From: Thamnaconus septentrionalis
Taxonomy: Eukaryota > Chordata > Actinopteri > Tetraodontiformes > Monacanthidae
Length of the DNA: 64,000 bases
Assembly: GCA_009823395.1 (NCBI GenBank)
Contig: CM020509.1
Location: 14,113,001 to 14,177,000, forward strand
Reading direction: 5' to 3'
Shown: positions 13,561-25,185 of the stretch, one piece after another
Numbering within the stretch: position 1 is the first letter of the stretch
Layout of the letters: every line of letters begins with the position of its first letter
Position numbers and translations under genes: made by a program
Notes under the pieces: generated by a model
What the model saw: only the letters and a program-made list of their open reading frames with translations
Told to the model about the DNA's origin: nothing
The model's database searches: none

Positions 13561-14496
13561 CTGCTGAGAGGGGCAAAAAGCTGGAGAAACCACCAGAAGA
13601 TTAATAAAAAACACTTCCCCTGTATCACTCTCTCAGAAACCATACCCAATATCTTCAAATGCACTCAAATAAAATTCATTGCATTCTGTTTTGTTGTCTC
13701 GAAATGCATCCATCTCTGTCCTGCAAGAACTGGGTGGAACCCAGTTGGATTGATGATAGATGCCACTTTACTTTTCTCTAAAATAGCACGAAAAACCCAA
13801 ATCCAGGAGCCATTTCTTATCTCTGGATTAAAAGTCGGGTCAGATTCAGAAGCGCTTGATGCTAATCTCTGTTTTCTCCAATCGATTTCGCAGCTGTGTG
13901 ATGTTGGAGCAAAATCACGAAATCCAAGTAGATCCACATTCTGGGGTTGATGTAGACGCACGGTGGTGCAACATGACGTGTCTCCTTACAAGTGGACCTG
14001 CATGTTTATTTGAGTATAATCACGTGTATTAGCGAGTACAAGCACCAAATGTTATTTAAAACCACTTTTTACATTACATTTCACAACACTAGATCTACTT
14101 GAATGTCACACATTAGCCCTTGAATTGGCCGTCGCTGCTCAACGCAAATAGTCGTCAACATCAATTAGCTTTCGCCAGCTCAGATTTCCAAATGGGCCTT
14201 TTCGTCTGCTGTTTCCTCGCGTTGCCGGTTCTCATGAGAGCCGCGAGTTGTGCCTGCAGGACTGCGGTGAATTCTCCCCTCCGTGGAAATCCCAAAACCA
14301 TTAGGCGAGTGTGGCCTGGCATGTTGCAGCAAAGCTCTGAGTGTGTTGGGCGTGCAGTCGCTCTGCGATGGCTATCGCCGTGATTAGCAGTGTCATTAGT
14401 TCCAGCTCTGCCAGCTGCAGCCGAGCCTGAAAAAAAACACCTTTATCTGTCGACACGACTGGACCAATGGAACCCTTTCTCTCTCGCTCGCTTTCT

Positions 14497-14498
<2 letters not shown>
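13561..14498. other. Unique non-coding stretch
   Basis: AT-richer sequence; nothing recognisable. The 13498-13950 frame starts in the TG repeat and runs into unrelated sequence. Confidence 0.5.

Positions 14499-14537
<39 letters not shown>
14499..14537. repeat. (CA)19 microsatellite
   Basis: Perfect CA array. It lies about 115 bases from a TG array, giving an inverted pair that could base-pair in a transcript crossing both. Confidence 0.95.
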
Positions 14538-14540
<3 letters not shown>

Positions 14541-14651
14541 CGCAGACCCTCAGGTACATTCAAGCATGAAACTCACTGTGTGCCACACGCAAACAGACAG
14601 ACAATCAAACAAACTGTTTCCACTCTCACTCTGTGTTTGTTGTTCTTTCTG

Positions 14652-14715
14652 TTTGTTTGTGTGTGTGTGTCTGTCGTGGGGTGTGTGTGTGTGTGTGTGT
14701 GTATGCTGTGTGTAT
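14652..14715. repeat. Interrupted (TG)n
   Basis: Two TG blocks (14660-14670 and 14681-14702) separated by a short non-repeat segment, plus ragged GT-rich edges. It is complementary in orientation to the CA array just upstream. Confidence 0.9.
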
Positions 14716-14737
14716 TTGCCACATGGTTTTCATTTCT

Positions 14738-16254
14738 GACTTTCTAATAGTGGCTTTTAAAGAGCAACCCGGCCTCTCGCTGTTGGGAAACACGATATTT
14801 GTGCGCACTTGTGAACATTAGCGCCGAGCTGCCAGGTTCGCTTTGTGTATCTCGTCGCCGGATTAAGCAGATGTTTGTGCGTAAACAACCCCCCTCCCTC
14901 TTTTCCAGATGGGACATGAAATAGATGCTGAAAACGGCTGAGGAGAGGGAATCTGGAGGGCTTTTAAAGGGCGACTTTTAATACGCGGAGACAGTGTTTG
15001 ACATCCTACTTGACTCAGAGGATCTTTGGACCCGACACTTAGAGCAGTGTGTCTGATGTCACATGTCAACAGGGCCGTTGCTCTTTCACTGTGTGTTTGT
15101 GTGTAATATCTAATGCCACATTTAATTCCTTCCGACCGGTTCTGGAAGTTATTTATTTATTCACCTGTTTTTGTTATTTCTTTACAGAAATTAAAATCAG
15201 GATAATTTCCATTAGGTTGTCGGAATATTGCACTATTGGAAATTGGCATTGTGGTCGTGTGGCTGTGGCAGCGGGTAGAAGAAGCAAGGATTGCAAATGC
15301 TCGCAGTTGTCATCATGTGACTACAGCGGTCGCACAACTTGTTCCTCCCAACAATAACTCGCACCTGTACGCGCGCAACTCAAGCGAGTGTAAATACGTC
15401 AAAGCAAGTTCTGATTTTCAAACAAACAAATTGAAATTTGGAGTCGTCCGACTCCACCAACTGGGCGAGCAGCCCAGCGTCTCTTTTCCGTTTCGGGTTT
15501 TTGTTTTGTTTTGTTTTTCTCTCAACGTTCCCAGATTGCGACGTTCCCTGGAATGTGTTTGAAGAGACGGCAGGAGGACGCTGCCCTCTGACCTCTCTCC
15601 GTCCTTGGTGCCGTCTGAAGTGCGTCTCCTCCCGTCCTCTGACTCACTCACCCCCCATGCCCTCTGCTCCCACTACACCACCACCGCCGCCGCCGCCGCG
15701 CCACCTTTTTACCCTTTCGCTCTCGTATTACCTCCCCTCCGTCCTTCCACCCTCCACTTGTCTTCTCCTTCCCTGTCAAAATTGGGAGCTGCAGATGTCC
15801 CTGATTGCCCCACCCACCTCCAACCTCCACCCTCGTCCAGTGTCCGTCTCTCTTCGGCAGCCCGAGGTCTCGCTCGCCGCCGCTGCGGTTGAGGAATTTG
15901 TCTGAGGCGGGAGGTCGGCGACGAGCAATATTCTGGTGTGAAGACAGATGACCACCGGCTCTCATCGAATCCCCAATGAGCCGACCCTCACGCTGGGCCT
16001 CGGGGGGGTCGGGGGTGCTGCAAGGTGTACGTTCGAGGAGGGGCTGGGCTTTGGTGTTGATTTAGGACCTCTGCTTATTAGATTAAAAGAACATAAGTTG
16101 AGCCGCCACCGCAGTGGGGCTAGTTTGCACATCTTCATTAGCCAGGTGCCGCTGTCGCAATGATGTGACTTCACACACTACACGACCTGGACGACGCCTC
16201 CGCTCCGACGTCGTTGCTACAGCAACCTGTCAGATGGGTCAATATTGTGGCCCA
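14738..16254. other. Unique non-coding stretch
   Basis: No gene is recognised. Pyrimidine-rich sequence at about 15640-15780 gives a proline/serine-rich open frame (15438-15905) that is compositional. A CCG/CGC run sits near 15683-15699. Confidence 0.5.
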
Positions 16255-16377
16255 GTCTGAACAGAGCCAGACCCCACTTGGACACTTGCTAAAAACCGTG
16301 TGGACAGTCAGCCTAAAGAATCAGATTTGAGAAGGAATCTGATTTGAATCTGATTCGACTGCGGTCTGAACGCAGCC
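16255..16377. repeat. Segment bounded by a GTCTGAACRSAGCC direct repeat
   Basis: GTCTGAACAGAGCC (16255-16268) recurs as GTCTGAACGCAGCC (16364-16377), 109 bases later. Between them are ATCTGATT-type repeats. The wording resembles degenerate hAT-like non-autonomous elements of teleosts as I remember them, but family and boundaries are uncertain. Confidence 0.35.
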
Positions 16378-16434
16378 TAATCGGTCAATGGATCTCGGCT
16401 GACCTTTGTAGTGTCTGAATAAGAGTTGCCACAA

Positions 16435-16435
<1 letters not shown>

Positions 16436-16469
<34 letters not shown>
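16436..16469. repeat. (CA)17 microsatellite
   Basis: Perfect CA array directly after the GTCTGAAC repeat segment. Confidence 0.95.
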
Positions 16470-16471
<2 letters not shown>

Positions 16472-18384
16472 ACCGCAAAACACACGTAAGGAGCCGGCGT
16501 TGGCCATAATTCCACTCAGACTCGGAATCGGAGCGTCGCTCGGCGAGCCGGCCAGCGGCCTCCGGGTATCACTCACGCTCGTCTGACAGAACAAAGGCGC
16601 CGCTCCGCCCCCCACACCCCCCGCTCACTCCAGATGTCCGTGAGTAACACCCAAGTCGGCTCCCCACATCCCCCACGCAGAGTCAGATGCTTGGAAGGGC
16701 TCTTGCATAACAGCGTCAGTGGGCAGCGGCTCGTGTCTGGATGGTTTCCACCGGTCGCGGGCCGCGCTCTGGCTGGCAGATGTTGGCAGCGGAGGGTGTT
16801 TGGGTCATTTTATTTTATTCATTCCCCACCGTTCCTGAGTCACAGAGGTGAATTGTTCTTAAAAGCGACGGATCCAGCCGAGCGCAAACACCTCTCGGCC
16901 CGGTCCCCCCCACCCCGGCCAGACACGGAGACGACGACCCCGCAGCGCTGAAGGATCCACCTCACACCGAGTGGACCTTCTGATATTCGCTCCACCTCCT
17001 TTTTCCCCCAGCGTCCCCCCACCGGTGGGAGGGAGACGCTGGCCAGCGCCGCTTCCTGGTGGGTGATAAGTGACAGAGCCGAGGGCCCCGTGCGGTGAAG
17101 GGTCCCCGCGGTGGGCCGGCGGGGGTCGGAGGTCATGTCGCAGGTCACGTTGGCAGGAGATGATGGAAGATGGAAGATGGAAGATGGAAGATGGAAGGCC
17201 GCATCTAGTCCCTGGTGGTGGGAAGGAGAGGAGCTGGAGCTGGTGCTGAAGCTGAAGAAAGAGACCAAATCAAATAGTGGTGATGAAGTACAATGACAAC
17301 AAGACCTCCTGTGAGTCATGTTTGTTTAATAAAACCATCAATTAAACAAAAGCTGTGATCTTCAGTTTGAACAGATCATTTTCATGTCCCTGCAAATAGT
17401 CCGAAACCTCTTTAGGTTACATACAGTGTGTTTTTGGTGCAGCTGTCAGCTGCTACTGTTGTGTACAGGAGCAGCCTGTATGTTGTTGATGTACATTGAG
17501 TTCACTCGTAGACATGGAGATACACTGTAAATAAATACAAACAGCAGCGAAACGAAAGCAGCGTTCGCTAACTCGGGATGTTTTGGAACGGGATAAGTGC
17601 CGTCCCCCCCTATATTGTAAATATAGCTCATTTACATGGAACAGCACCAGGCATGGCCAGTTTGAAATTGATATTGTAAATATTATAGATTTACATCGTT
17701 TTATTTTGAAGTGCCACTGACACTGAAGAAATGCTGCACATTGCTGTAGTTTTACAGAGATATGAATCATTTTTGATTCTTTCGATTGTTCCTTTATCCA
17801 ACACTTTTTTTTTGTGTTTGTTTTGTTTGTATAGAATGTTTTCTTGCTCTTCCCTTGGTCAACCAGGAGACCACACACACACGCTACCTATTTTTCATCA
17901 TTCATTTACAATGCATAGTCTCGTCCACTATAATCACAGTCGCCCAGCCGGAGCAGATGGAGTGATGTTGCTGTCTGGGATGTGAGGCTCAACTGCAAAA
18001 GTTGTGAGTGTGAGGGTGTAAGTGACACCTTTCTAAACCAGCCGGCCCTGCAACACTAATGAAGCCATCGCGACTCCCAAACAGCATAATGAGCGAAAGA
18101 CGAGAGCTGTCCGTCCGACCGACTCAATTAAGAGGTTTGTTTTCTGAGAGCCCGTCGTCCATTAATCTTCCCTGGAAGTTTGGTCCCCAAAAAAAAAGAT
18201 GTGTGATGCATGCAGGGTGTGTTCGAGCTGTTTATTTATTATGGAATTGAAGCGGGAGAGTCGCCGGCTGACGTTATCAATCCTGTCATACTTGCTTTTC
18301 TGTCACGCTTTGAGATTCCGTCAATTTGCTGAGCTTGCGGCTGCGGCGGGCGGCAGATGTGACTTGTTAAAGTGTGCGTAAAAG
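16470..18384. other. Unique non-coding stretch
   Basis: No exon is recognised. A heptamer minisatellite lies at 17162-17197. The 159-codon minus-strand frame at 16840-17319 reads through it and has no domain. A hairpin-like TATATTGTAAATATA lies near 17610. A minor TG run at 18385-18410 closes the stretch. Confidence 0.5.
17162..17197. repeat. (GATGGAA)5 heptamer minisatellite
   Basis: Five tandem GATGGAA units, which translate to a WKMEDGR repeat on the plus strand. Not coding. Confidence 0.85.
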
Positions 18385-18809
18385 TGTGTGTGTGTGTGTT
18401 TGTGTGTTGCGGAGGAGAGGTGAAGCGCGGTCACGCCCACTTTGGTGCCACCCGCCGCTCCCTCAGCGGGCGTCCGCCCTAACGGCATCCTGCCAGCCGA
18501 CGCCGACTCCTTCAGCCACTGTTAATAGATTTTACATCTACTCACATTATTCTTTTTTTTTTAAAGGGCCATTTCAACAGTCGTCCAGTGTTGGTCGTTA
18601 AAACTCAGGAAGCTGCCAAAAAAAAAACCCAGGGCGTGTGGCCGCTTTCACAGTCTGTTAGCCGGCCGGCAGCCAGACTTGGTGCCCTTTTCCTCCTCCG
18701 GCGTGTCAAGCTAATGACCTCCTGCCGTGCCCGCCCGGCTCCTCGCCGTAGTAAAAATCCAATCTCCCCACAGACCAGCGTTTCCTGTTTGGGAGGAAAT
18801 CAGCCTAAA

Positions 18810-19150
18810 AGATAAGGCTGATTTGCATAAAGACGGGCCAATGAGGAAAACGCTGTGTAATTGCTCGAGAGGGGCAGGTCCGAGTCTGGGTTCCGCTGCA
18901 GGGTCGGGTCCTTGTCCTGCTAGTGCTTTATATCTTTATGCCAACACCCCGCCCCCCCCCCCTTCTTTTGTGTTGTTTTATTACAGATGTTGGCCTGAGG
19001 ACAGTTCCCATGCTCTTCATATGGTATGAGGATCATTATGCAGTCCAAATGTGCAAAATTTATTGAGATGCTATCATGCGTACAGCCCGGAATGCTTTGT
19101 TTAAACTGCTGCAGCGGACTGAGGAGATGGAAATTAATGACTTAATGGGG
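18810..19150. promoter_or_regulatory. Possible conserved non-coding element with octamer motif
   Basis: Contains the POU octamer ATTTGCAT at 18821-18828, several AATTAAT/ATTATG cores and low-CpG unique sequence at 18985-19150. A G/C-rich insert (18890-18965) interrupts it. The call rests on composition and motifs only. Confidence 0.22.
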
Positions 19151-19599
19151 CAACTGGCAGCGTGTCTGCAGCATCGGCTCACATTTCGAGGAGGAGGAGG
19201 ATTACTCGCGCGGGTGATATTTTAAGGCTTTATTGTGTCGGGCGAGGCGCGTTTTGCAGAGCCGTGAAATCCTGCGTGCGTGGGTGCAGGAGGGGGTTTT
19301 CTGTTGCAACCTGGAGCGAGGTCGTCGGCGTCGGGCCGCGCTCCCGGGTCAGGTAATGATCTGAAGGTTGAGGCTCCGCCGTGTCACTTCAAACGCAGCG
19401 TTGTGCTCTTATTGGAACCTCATGTTTCTTTTTTGGCATTTTCGGCATTCTTTTCCACGGCCCATCTCAGTTTTATCTACATCTCTGAAATGCCAGATGT
19501 CATCAGCTTCCCGCAAGTTTCTTTTCTGCAGTGCTCATATCGACAAGTTCAGGGCAGTTGTTCACTTCCACTCTTCTGCAGTTAGTCGATTTCATTTCT

Positions 19600-20010
19600 T
19601 CTCATTAATAATATCATTTGTTCATGGTCCTGTATGAGACCCATGTTTAGATCCCATAGCATTCCATAGGAGCTGCTTCCCTCCATTAACAATCCAAAAC
19701 AAAAGTCCCAGAAAATCCCCAGAAAAAAGCAGATTTAGCCCTCTGTTTGCAACGTCCTGCAGCAATAGAAGATTGATGCATTGTTGAATCTTCCACATGT
19801 TTGAGAGGGAGGACAAGGCAATTCAACTTTGAGGTGGTTTCTCGTCCAATACCCGCGGCTGTGGGTGTTGGAGGGGAGGTAAAGTTGCCCTGTGTGACAT
19901 CACAAAGGGCTCAACTCCTGAACTCTGTGAAAAGTGGATTTTGAAACGGAAGAAATGTATTTTCATCATTTCGTATGTGTACAATATCATTTAAATAGCT
20001 TCTTTTTTTC
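19600..20010. mobile_element. Probable non-autonomous DNA transposon remnant
   Basis: The block contains CATGTTTAGATCCCATAG, a CCCAGAAAATCCCCAGAAAA segment, AGCAGATTTAGCCCTC, and TGACATCACAAAGGGCT at 19895-19911. In this order they match, as I recall it, a short teleost DNA element whose ends read AAAGGTCCCATATT. No coding capacity is present. The ends are too degenerate to place, so the limits are approximate. The TGAYRTCAYAAAGRGCT word recurs at 25350 and 61173. Confidence 0.4.
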
Positions 20011-20508
20011 AGTTTCAAGTGTTTTTCTTGAACCATTTAAATTTATTGTTCCAAGAGTTGGACCACTTTCATCAAGGTGCTGCCAGTCGGGCTCTAGACA
20101 GTGGCTCTGTCAGTGTCGGTCAGAGGTCCGGCCTCACTGCAGCCGTTCATCACGTCTCGCCCGTGCGTTGTTGGTTGGCGCTCTGGGCTCCCGGTAGCGT
20201 GATGGATCTCACAGCCTCAAACGGCACCGCAGAGCCACTCTTTAGCCGGCCGCAGAGTCAGCATCTGCCCCGAGAGGGGCACCATGAAGGCTCCTGATTG
20301 GCTGCGCGGGACTTCTGGCAACACTTAAACCTCATCTGCGGTCTGCAGAGCTCACACTGTTGTTGTGGGAACGCGACGCTGGAGCCGGACTGATGTCTTC
20401 AAACTGTGCGCAGGCCCGGCTCGTCCTCGTTCAAACACATGGGCTGCCATAAATATTTGCAGCTCCTCTTGTTTTTAGTGGCAGATTTGCATTACACACT
20501 CTTGCCTA

Positions 20509-20529
20509 ATACACACACACACACACACA
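20509..20529. repeat. (CA)10 microsatellite
   Basis: Short perfect CA array. Confidence 0.9.
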
Positions 20530-21005
20530 GGCTGATTTCTTTATGGATTACTGCGCATACGCAAACAGTCCGCGCCGGTGTCAGTCAGCTCCTATTTCTC
20601 AGGCTGTGTGGATACATGTCAGTTTATGATAATGCATCACAGGTGAGGAGATGAAGGAGACGTTGCGTCTGTGTGGGCTGATCTGCTGACGCTCTCCAGT
20701 CGTCTTTCCTTTGTTCAGCTCGACAGAAAATAGCCCATAAACTGCAGAGGATGAGCTTTTTCATGACGCAGCGTTATGCGGATTATCGCCTGATATTTGC
20801 AGTAGAGTTTCAACACACATTTGACATTTCCAGGTCTTTGGCTCGCAGTTTGTTCCTCGAATATGCAATCAGGCGATTCGTTTTGTCCCAATGAAAATTT
20901 GGAGAAACCATAATATGTCAGAGTAGCTCATCCTCATGCAAAATCTGGCCCGGCGCCTCATGCACGGCAGCCAAAGAGGTGGCAGAGAGAAGGAAATGAT
21001 GGAAT

Positions 21006-21006
<1 letters not shown>
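20530..21006. other. Unique non-coding stretch
   Basis: Nothing recognised; no repeat of note and no plausible exon. Confidence 0.5.

Positions 21007-21039
<33 letters not shown>
21007..21039. repeat. (AGAC)8 microsatellite
   Basis: Eight perfect AGAC units, read as poly-DRQT or poly-SVCL frames on the two strands. Not coding. Confidence 0.95.
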
Positions 21040-21040
<1 letters not shown>

Positions 21041-23160
21041 TGTGTCCAGCAGACTTTTGATTTCCACCACCAGGTGAGCTGTACCTGCAGAGGGTTTTCC
21101 TGTCTTCTCACCAGATACGCCCGACATTATGACTCTCTGCTCTCCCAGCAGTCGCTGCTTCCAGGAACACAGCAGCCTGCCTGTGTGGCGTCGCACACTT
21201 TAAATACCCCACACAGTCAGCGCCGACGCCGACGTTCAGACGCTAAATATTTCACTCTTGCCTGCGTGTGGCGCTGGTCTCTGAGGGTTGGATGCAGCGA
21301 TTTCAATAAATACGGGCCTGTTTTTTCCTTCCTTAATGTTTGCACAAAAGTCAATTAAGCTGTGGACCAAAAACTACACAAGAGCAGAGGGAAGTTTCTC
21401 TGCTGGCGGTGCACTTTGAGTCGCACTGAGATCGGATGCACAATTTTCTGGTTGCTTGCTGCTTGCAGCCGCATTGAGTGAATCAGGCCCACTGCTGTTT
21501 TTTAAATAGAACTCCCCCCAGCCACCCAAATTGTCCTGCCTGTTTTTCTGTAATCAACAATTTTGCTACTTGAAATACATTAACGTACAATACAACCATC
21601 AATAATTATACAGTCAATAACAAGAACACAAACAAAACTATACACAAAGCACCGTTGCCTCAGAAAATCATATTAAACAAAAGATGAAAATAACAACACT
21701 AAGTAAGCAACACACACACACACACGAGAGAAAACAAAAGTTTAGACAAATGCCAAGTCTGGTATCATTCCAGCTTTCCATCTAAGACAAACAGACAGAC
21801 TGTGTGTAGATTTTTTTGGATTATCAGATTCTTTTTATTACAGCTCTAGTCAAGTAAAAAAAGAAATTCTGTTGCCTGTTTTGAATTTGTTGCAAAAGCA
21901 TGACATCATCGCAGAAAAGCATGCGTATTTTTCATTTCTCGGCAGCAATAATTTACCTTGGTTTCATTTATTTGAGCGACAGAGGAAGAGGATGCCTCTG
22001 TGGGGGCCAGCCAGAGTTTCTAAAGTCAGAGGGTGAAACGTCTGTCAGCCCCGGGACGACTCGGCCGAGGACGGCTGCTTTCTATCTGCCGGGGCTCATT
22101 GCGATCCATCTGCGTTGGCCAGCTTATCTTTAGCCACGCGTTCTAAAATCAGAGACATCGGCCGCGCTGCATCAGTACGGAGAGTGGATGCGCTTTGAAA
22201 TGGGAACCGTTCTTCCGCGTTAATACATCGCGCAGACTGTCGGAGGGCAACAGCAGGCAATCAGGGCCGGCTCGAGCCGAGTCTCCGTCCAGCCGCTGCA
22301 GTGTGTTTGCTTTCACAGCAGGTCAGCGCGTGTCAGCGCCCGGCCAGAATAAGATGGAAATGTTGGAATTCTTGGCGTCGTACCGTTGGCAGCGCGTTCG
22401 GCTCGGGGATTCTTTTTCCAAGCTCCCTCAGCCTCGTCCTTCACCCCGACTCGCACCCTGCCTCCCCCCCCCCCCCTCGTGCGTCCAACAACCAGGGGTT
22501 TTTGCGGCTTTGCGGTTATCGACTCTGGCGTAGCGTTACAGCTTTTCCGAGGGGGTTGTTTTCACTTTCGGACCCATGTTGTTGCCATTTCGGCGCGCGC
22601 TTTTGTCAAACATCACATTCGGATTTCGATAAACTCCGTAGCTCGTTTCAGAAAAACACATTTTAAAAAAAGAAATAGAAAAGCTTGGCTCGACATGAAA
22701 CATTCAAGCCACGTCAAAGAACATAAGTTTGCAGAGTTAACATGTGTCAACAGAGCCGGAGAGCCAACCTGTTGTTAGAGCAACATTCATAAGAAGCTCT
22801 GACACACTCCACCACTGAGGTGCTGCTGCCCATGCAATGTAACCGCAAACAGGCAGACTAACTGTACAGAAAACTCCATCTTACTTTGAAGATTTTTGAG
22901 CATCATTTTTGTGTGAAGCTTTTGTTTGTTCAACCTTAGAATGGAATAAAATCACATAGAATCAATTTTTCTTTCTTTTTCATTCTGTAACAGAGGAGAA
23001 ACAACGCTAAAAAATATATGCACATACAATATGCACAATATGAACATAGTGTTGCATAGAAACGTGACTGACAGATGCAAAATAATCCTCGTTTTTAACC
23101 TTTTACGATGAATTTTTGTTGACTCTTCAACAAAAGTGAGTTGCAATATGATATTACAAA
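21040..23160. other. Unique non-coding stretch
   Basis: No gene is recognised. The interval 21530-21730 is unusually A/C-rich with many ACAA words and a short CA run at 21712; it could be the body of an old retroelement, but no diagnostic motif is seen. The 22195-22778 interval has three overlapping open frames on one strand, a sign of composition rather than coding. Confidence 0.45.
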
Positions 23161-23165
23161 GGAAA

Positions 23166-23340
23166 GAAGAAGAAGAAGAAGAAGAAGAAGTCTTTATTAA
23201 TCCCACATTGGGGAAATTTGGAAATTTGCATAATTACAGCAACAATACGATAGAAAAGAATGGAGATTATATTGATTAAAAGAAATGAGGAAATAAAATC
23301 CAATGAAATAAAAAATATTTATAGGCTTACAGAGAACAAA
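23166..23340 (-). mobile_element. LINE-type 3' tail ending in (CTT)n
   Basis: On the minus strand the sequence reads CCCCAATGTGGGATTAATAAAGA followed by (CTT)8. A terminal GGGAT(C/T)AATAAAG followed by a short tandem repeat is the signature end of L2/CR1/Rex1-type non-LTR retrotransposons in fishes. Only the extreme 3' part is recognisable; the A-rich sequence to about 23340 may belong to it. It shares TTTATTRATCCCA and ATTGGG words with the element at 44077. No reverse transcriptase reading frame remains, so it is a 5'-truncated dead copy. Confidence 0.6.
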
Positions 23341-23790
23341 CAGCGATCAAAAACAAGATATTCACATTCAACTTCCTATCATATATTTTACATATTGTGA
23401 TCCTCTGACCAGACTCAACTCAGTCCTCTTGCTTGCTTGATTCCCCCCCGACACTGCAACATCTTGGTTTTTATCGACATTGCATCCTTGTGCATGCAGT
23501 TCAGTGCAGACGGTCGGAAATACCTTCTTTTTTTTTATCACTACATACACTCAGCCTTCAGCGGCCTGTTGTTGCTGTGCGGTGATGACTTCATCCCAAT
23601 AAGACCAATCCAGTGTCGAGCCCGAGGGGGTTTTTGGGAGGGTGAAGGCTGAAGGCTCTCGGTGGGGGTTAATCTGCACTTTGAAGGAAACATGCATTTG
23701 TTTGAGAAGCAGGGTTTTACAGTCTTCCTGCCCCCCTGCAGATCCCCTGATTCCTGTCCAGCTGAACTAAGGTCGTCTGCAGCGCAAACA

Positions 23791-23791
<1 letters not shown>
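23341..23791. other. Unique non-coding stretch
   Basis: Nothing recognised beyond a T-run at 23528. Confidence 0.5.

Positions 23792-23842
<51 letters not shown>
23792..23842. repeat. (CA)25 microsatellite
   Basis: Perfect CA array. Confidence 0.96.
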
Positions 23843-23846
<4 letters not shown>

Positions 23847-23943
23847 CGTTAACTCAAGCTGTCGAGCTGAATGGATGTGAATCGGGGCTAATTCTTATCT
23901 GGATGCTCATTTCCTGTTTCTCACACCTCACCGCCCTGGCCTT

Positions 23944-23965
23944 ACACACACACACACACACACAC
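23944..23965. repeat. (CA)11 microsatellite
   Basis: Short CA array 100 bases from the previous one, same orientation. Confidence 0.93.
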
Positions 23966-24303
23966 TCAAACCCACCTAAGGGTCGGATCGGGGTGGGGGC
24001 GGGATTAAAAGCTACTCGCAGAGGTCAAAGGTCGCAGAGTTCCTGCCTCGCCGTGATTCTGGGTCAGCACTGGTGTGCGACTGTGTGCGCCCTAGCGTGC
24101 GCGGCCGTGCGAGCCTGTGCGCTAGCGGTGGACAAAGTGAGGATTGTGCAGAGGGGGGTGTGCAGCTGCGAGGGCCACATTGTGTTGATGAGGTCTTAAT
24201 CAGGGCGCTTACAGCCGGGGTCAGGAGGTCGGCCCCCGCTAACGCCGGACCGTGATTGGGCCCCTGGGAACCCGGCGGGGCCCGAGGGCACGCAGGCAGG
24301 ATT

Positions 24304-24323
24304 GGCAGCAGAGGGCAGCGCTG
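24304..24323 (+). promoter_or_regulatory. CTCF-like motif
   Basis: GGCAGCAGAGGGCAGCGCTG contains a 13-of-14 match to the vertebrate CTCF core (CCASYAGRKGGCRS). The plus orientation is opposite to the candidate at 1781, so the two are not convergent. It lies in GC-rich sequence (24050-24330). Occupancy is unknown. Confidence 0.35.
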
Positions 24324-24418
24324 CTGTGAGGCCGTTTCTCTCACGTACGCAGGTTTGTTTTCGTTAGCCGGACGCGGCCGAGTCATCATCCATCCGCATT
24401 TACCTCCCAACCTCCCAG

Positions 24419-24442
24419 CCGTCCGTCCGTCCGTCCGTCCGT
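24419..24442. repeat. (GTCC)6 microsatellite
   Basis: Six near-perfect tandem units. Confidence 0.9.
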
Positions 24443-25099
24443 CTGCCTCTCGTCCCCTGAAATTCCAAGAGGCACAGTATCAATCAGCCTAACGTGTCTC
24501 GACAAACGGTGGAGTCGCGATGGGAGTACTTGGCCGGGCTCGGGGAGTCCCTCTCCTTGATCTCCTGCCAGGCCTCAGAGAGAGCTGAGGATGACTCACG
24601 CCGAGCCGCGGCGAGTTCTGGAGGAGTGTTCGGAAGAGACATGGGAGACACGCCGGAGTGTTTCTGAGCATCCGTCACCGTCGGGAGGAGACTTTTTTAA
24701 GATTCCCTTGAAATTTCTCCCCAGGCCCGAAGTTGGAATCAGTCAAAAATGCTACTGGAAATTTAGAGCCCCGGCCTTTCCCGTCCAAGTTTATTTACTT
24801 TAGCGTTGAGAGGTGCAAGAACCTTCCCCTCAGGCCCATGAAGGTGATTTGTAACAGAAGCCCCCACCACCACTACCGCTTTTTTCACCAGTGTGTGCTG
24901 GGAAAGACTTCTGTACTTACGCTGCCTGGAGCTGTGGCGGTGTTGGTGAACACTGAATCACTCTGAAAGGTCTCAGATTAACTCCATTTTCAGATTTATA
25001 TTATGGCAACAGCATTACAGCAACCTTGCACTATTTTATTTTCCCATAAACGCTCAAGAACTCCAGAAAGCAGCACAGTTCACTCTCTGTTTAGAACTT
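24443..25099. other. Unique non-coding stretch with one possible minus-strand micro-exon
   Basis: On the minus strand, bases 24962-24921 are flanked by TTTCAG| and |GTAAGT and contain 42 nt (14 codons) open in one frame. The peptide is unremarkable and the polypyrimidine tract is poor, so this is noted but not called as an exon. Otherwise nothing is recognised. Confidence 0.3.
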
Positions 25100-25185
25100 A
25101 ATTCAATTCAATTCAATTCAAACTTTATTTATATAGCAATTTTCACGCACGAAAAATGCAACCCAAAGTGCTTCACAGATGACTC
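25100..25185 (-). mobile_element. Retrotransposon 3' tail ending in (GAATT)n
   Basis: On the minus strand the segment ends with TGTGAAGCACTTTGGGTTGC, then GCTATATAAATAAAGTTTGA and about four GAATT units. This is a common 3' end of teleost non-LTR retroelements (LINE or dependent SINE), with a polyadenylation-like AATAAA and a terminal pentamer repeat. Only about 85 bases are recognisable and there is no coding capacity. The exact family (RTE, Rex3 or other) is not assigned. Confidence 0.55.

Noticed and set aside
15438..15905. 155-codon proline/serine-rich frame
   Set aside because: Produced by pyrimidine-rich sequence; no domain, and other frames are open too.
16321..16380. GATTTGAATC/GATTCGAC words considered as a tRNA T-arm
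   Set aside because: No acceptor stem, D-arm or anticodon arm can be built around it.
24921..24962. 42-nt minus-strand micro-exon with TTTCAG and GTAAGT borders
   Set aside because: Poor polypyrimidine tract, ordinary 14-residue peptide, and no neighbouring exons; such pairs arise by chance in 64 kb.
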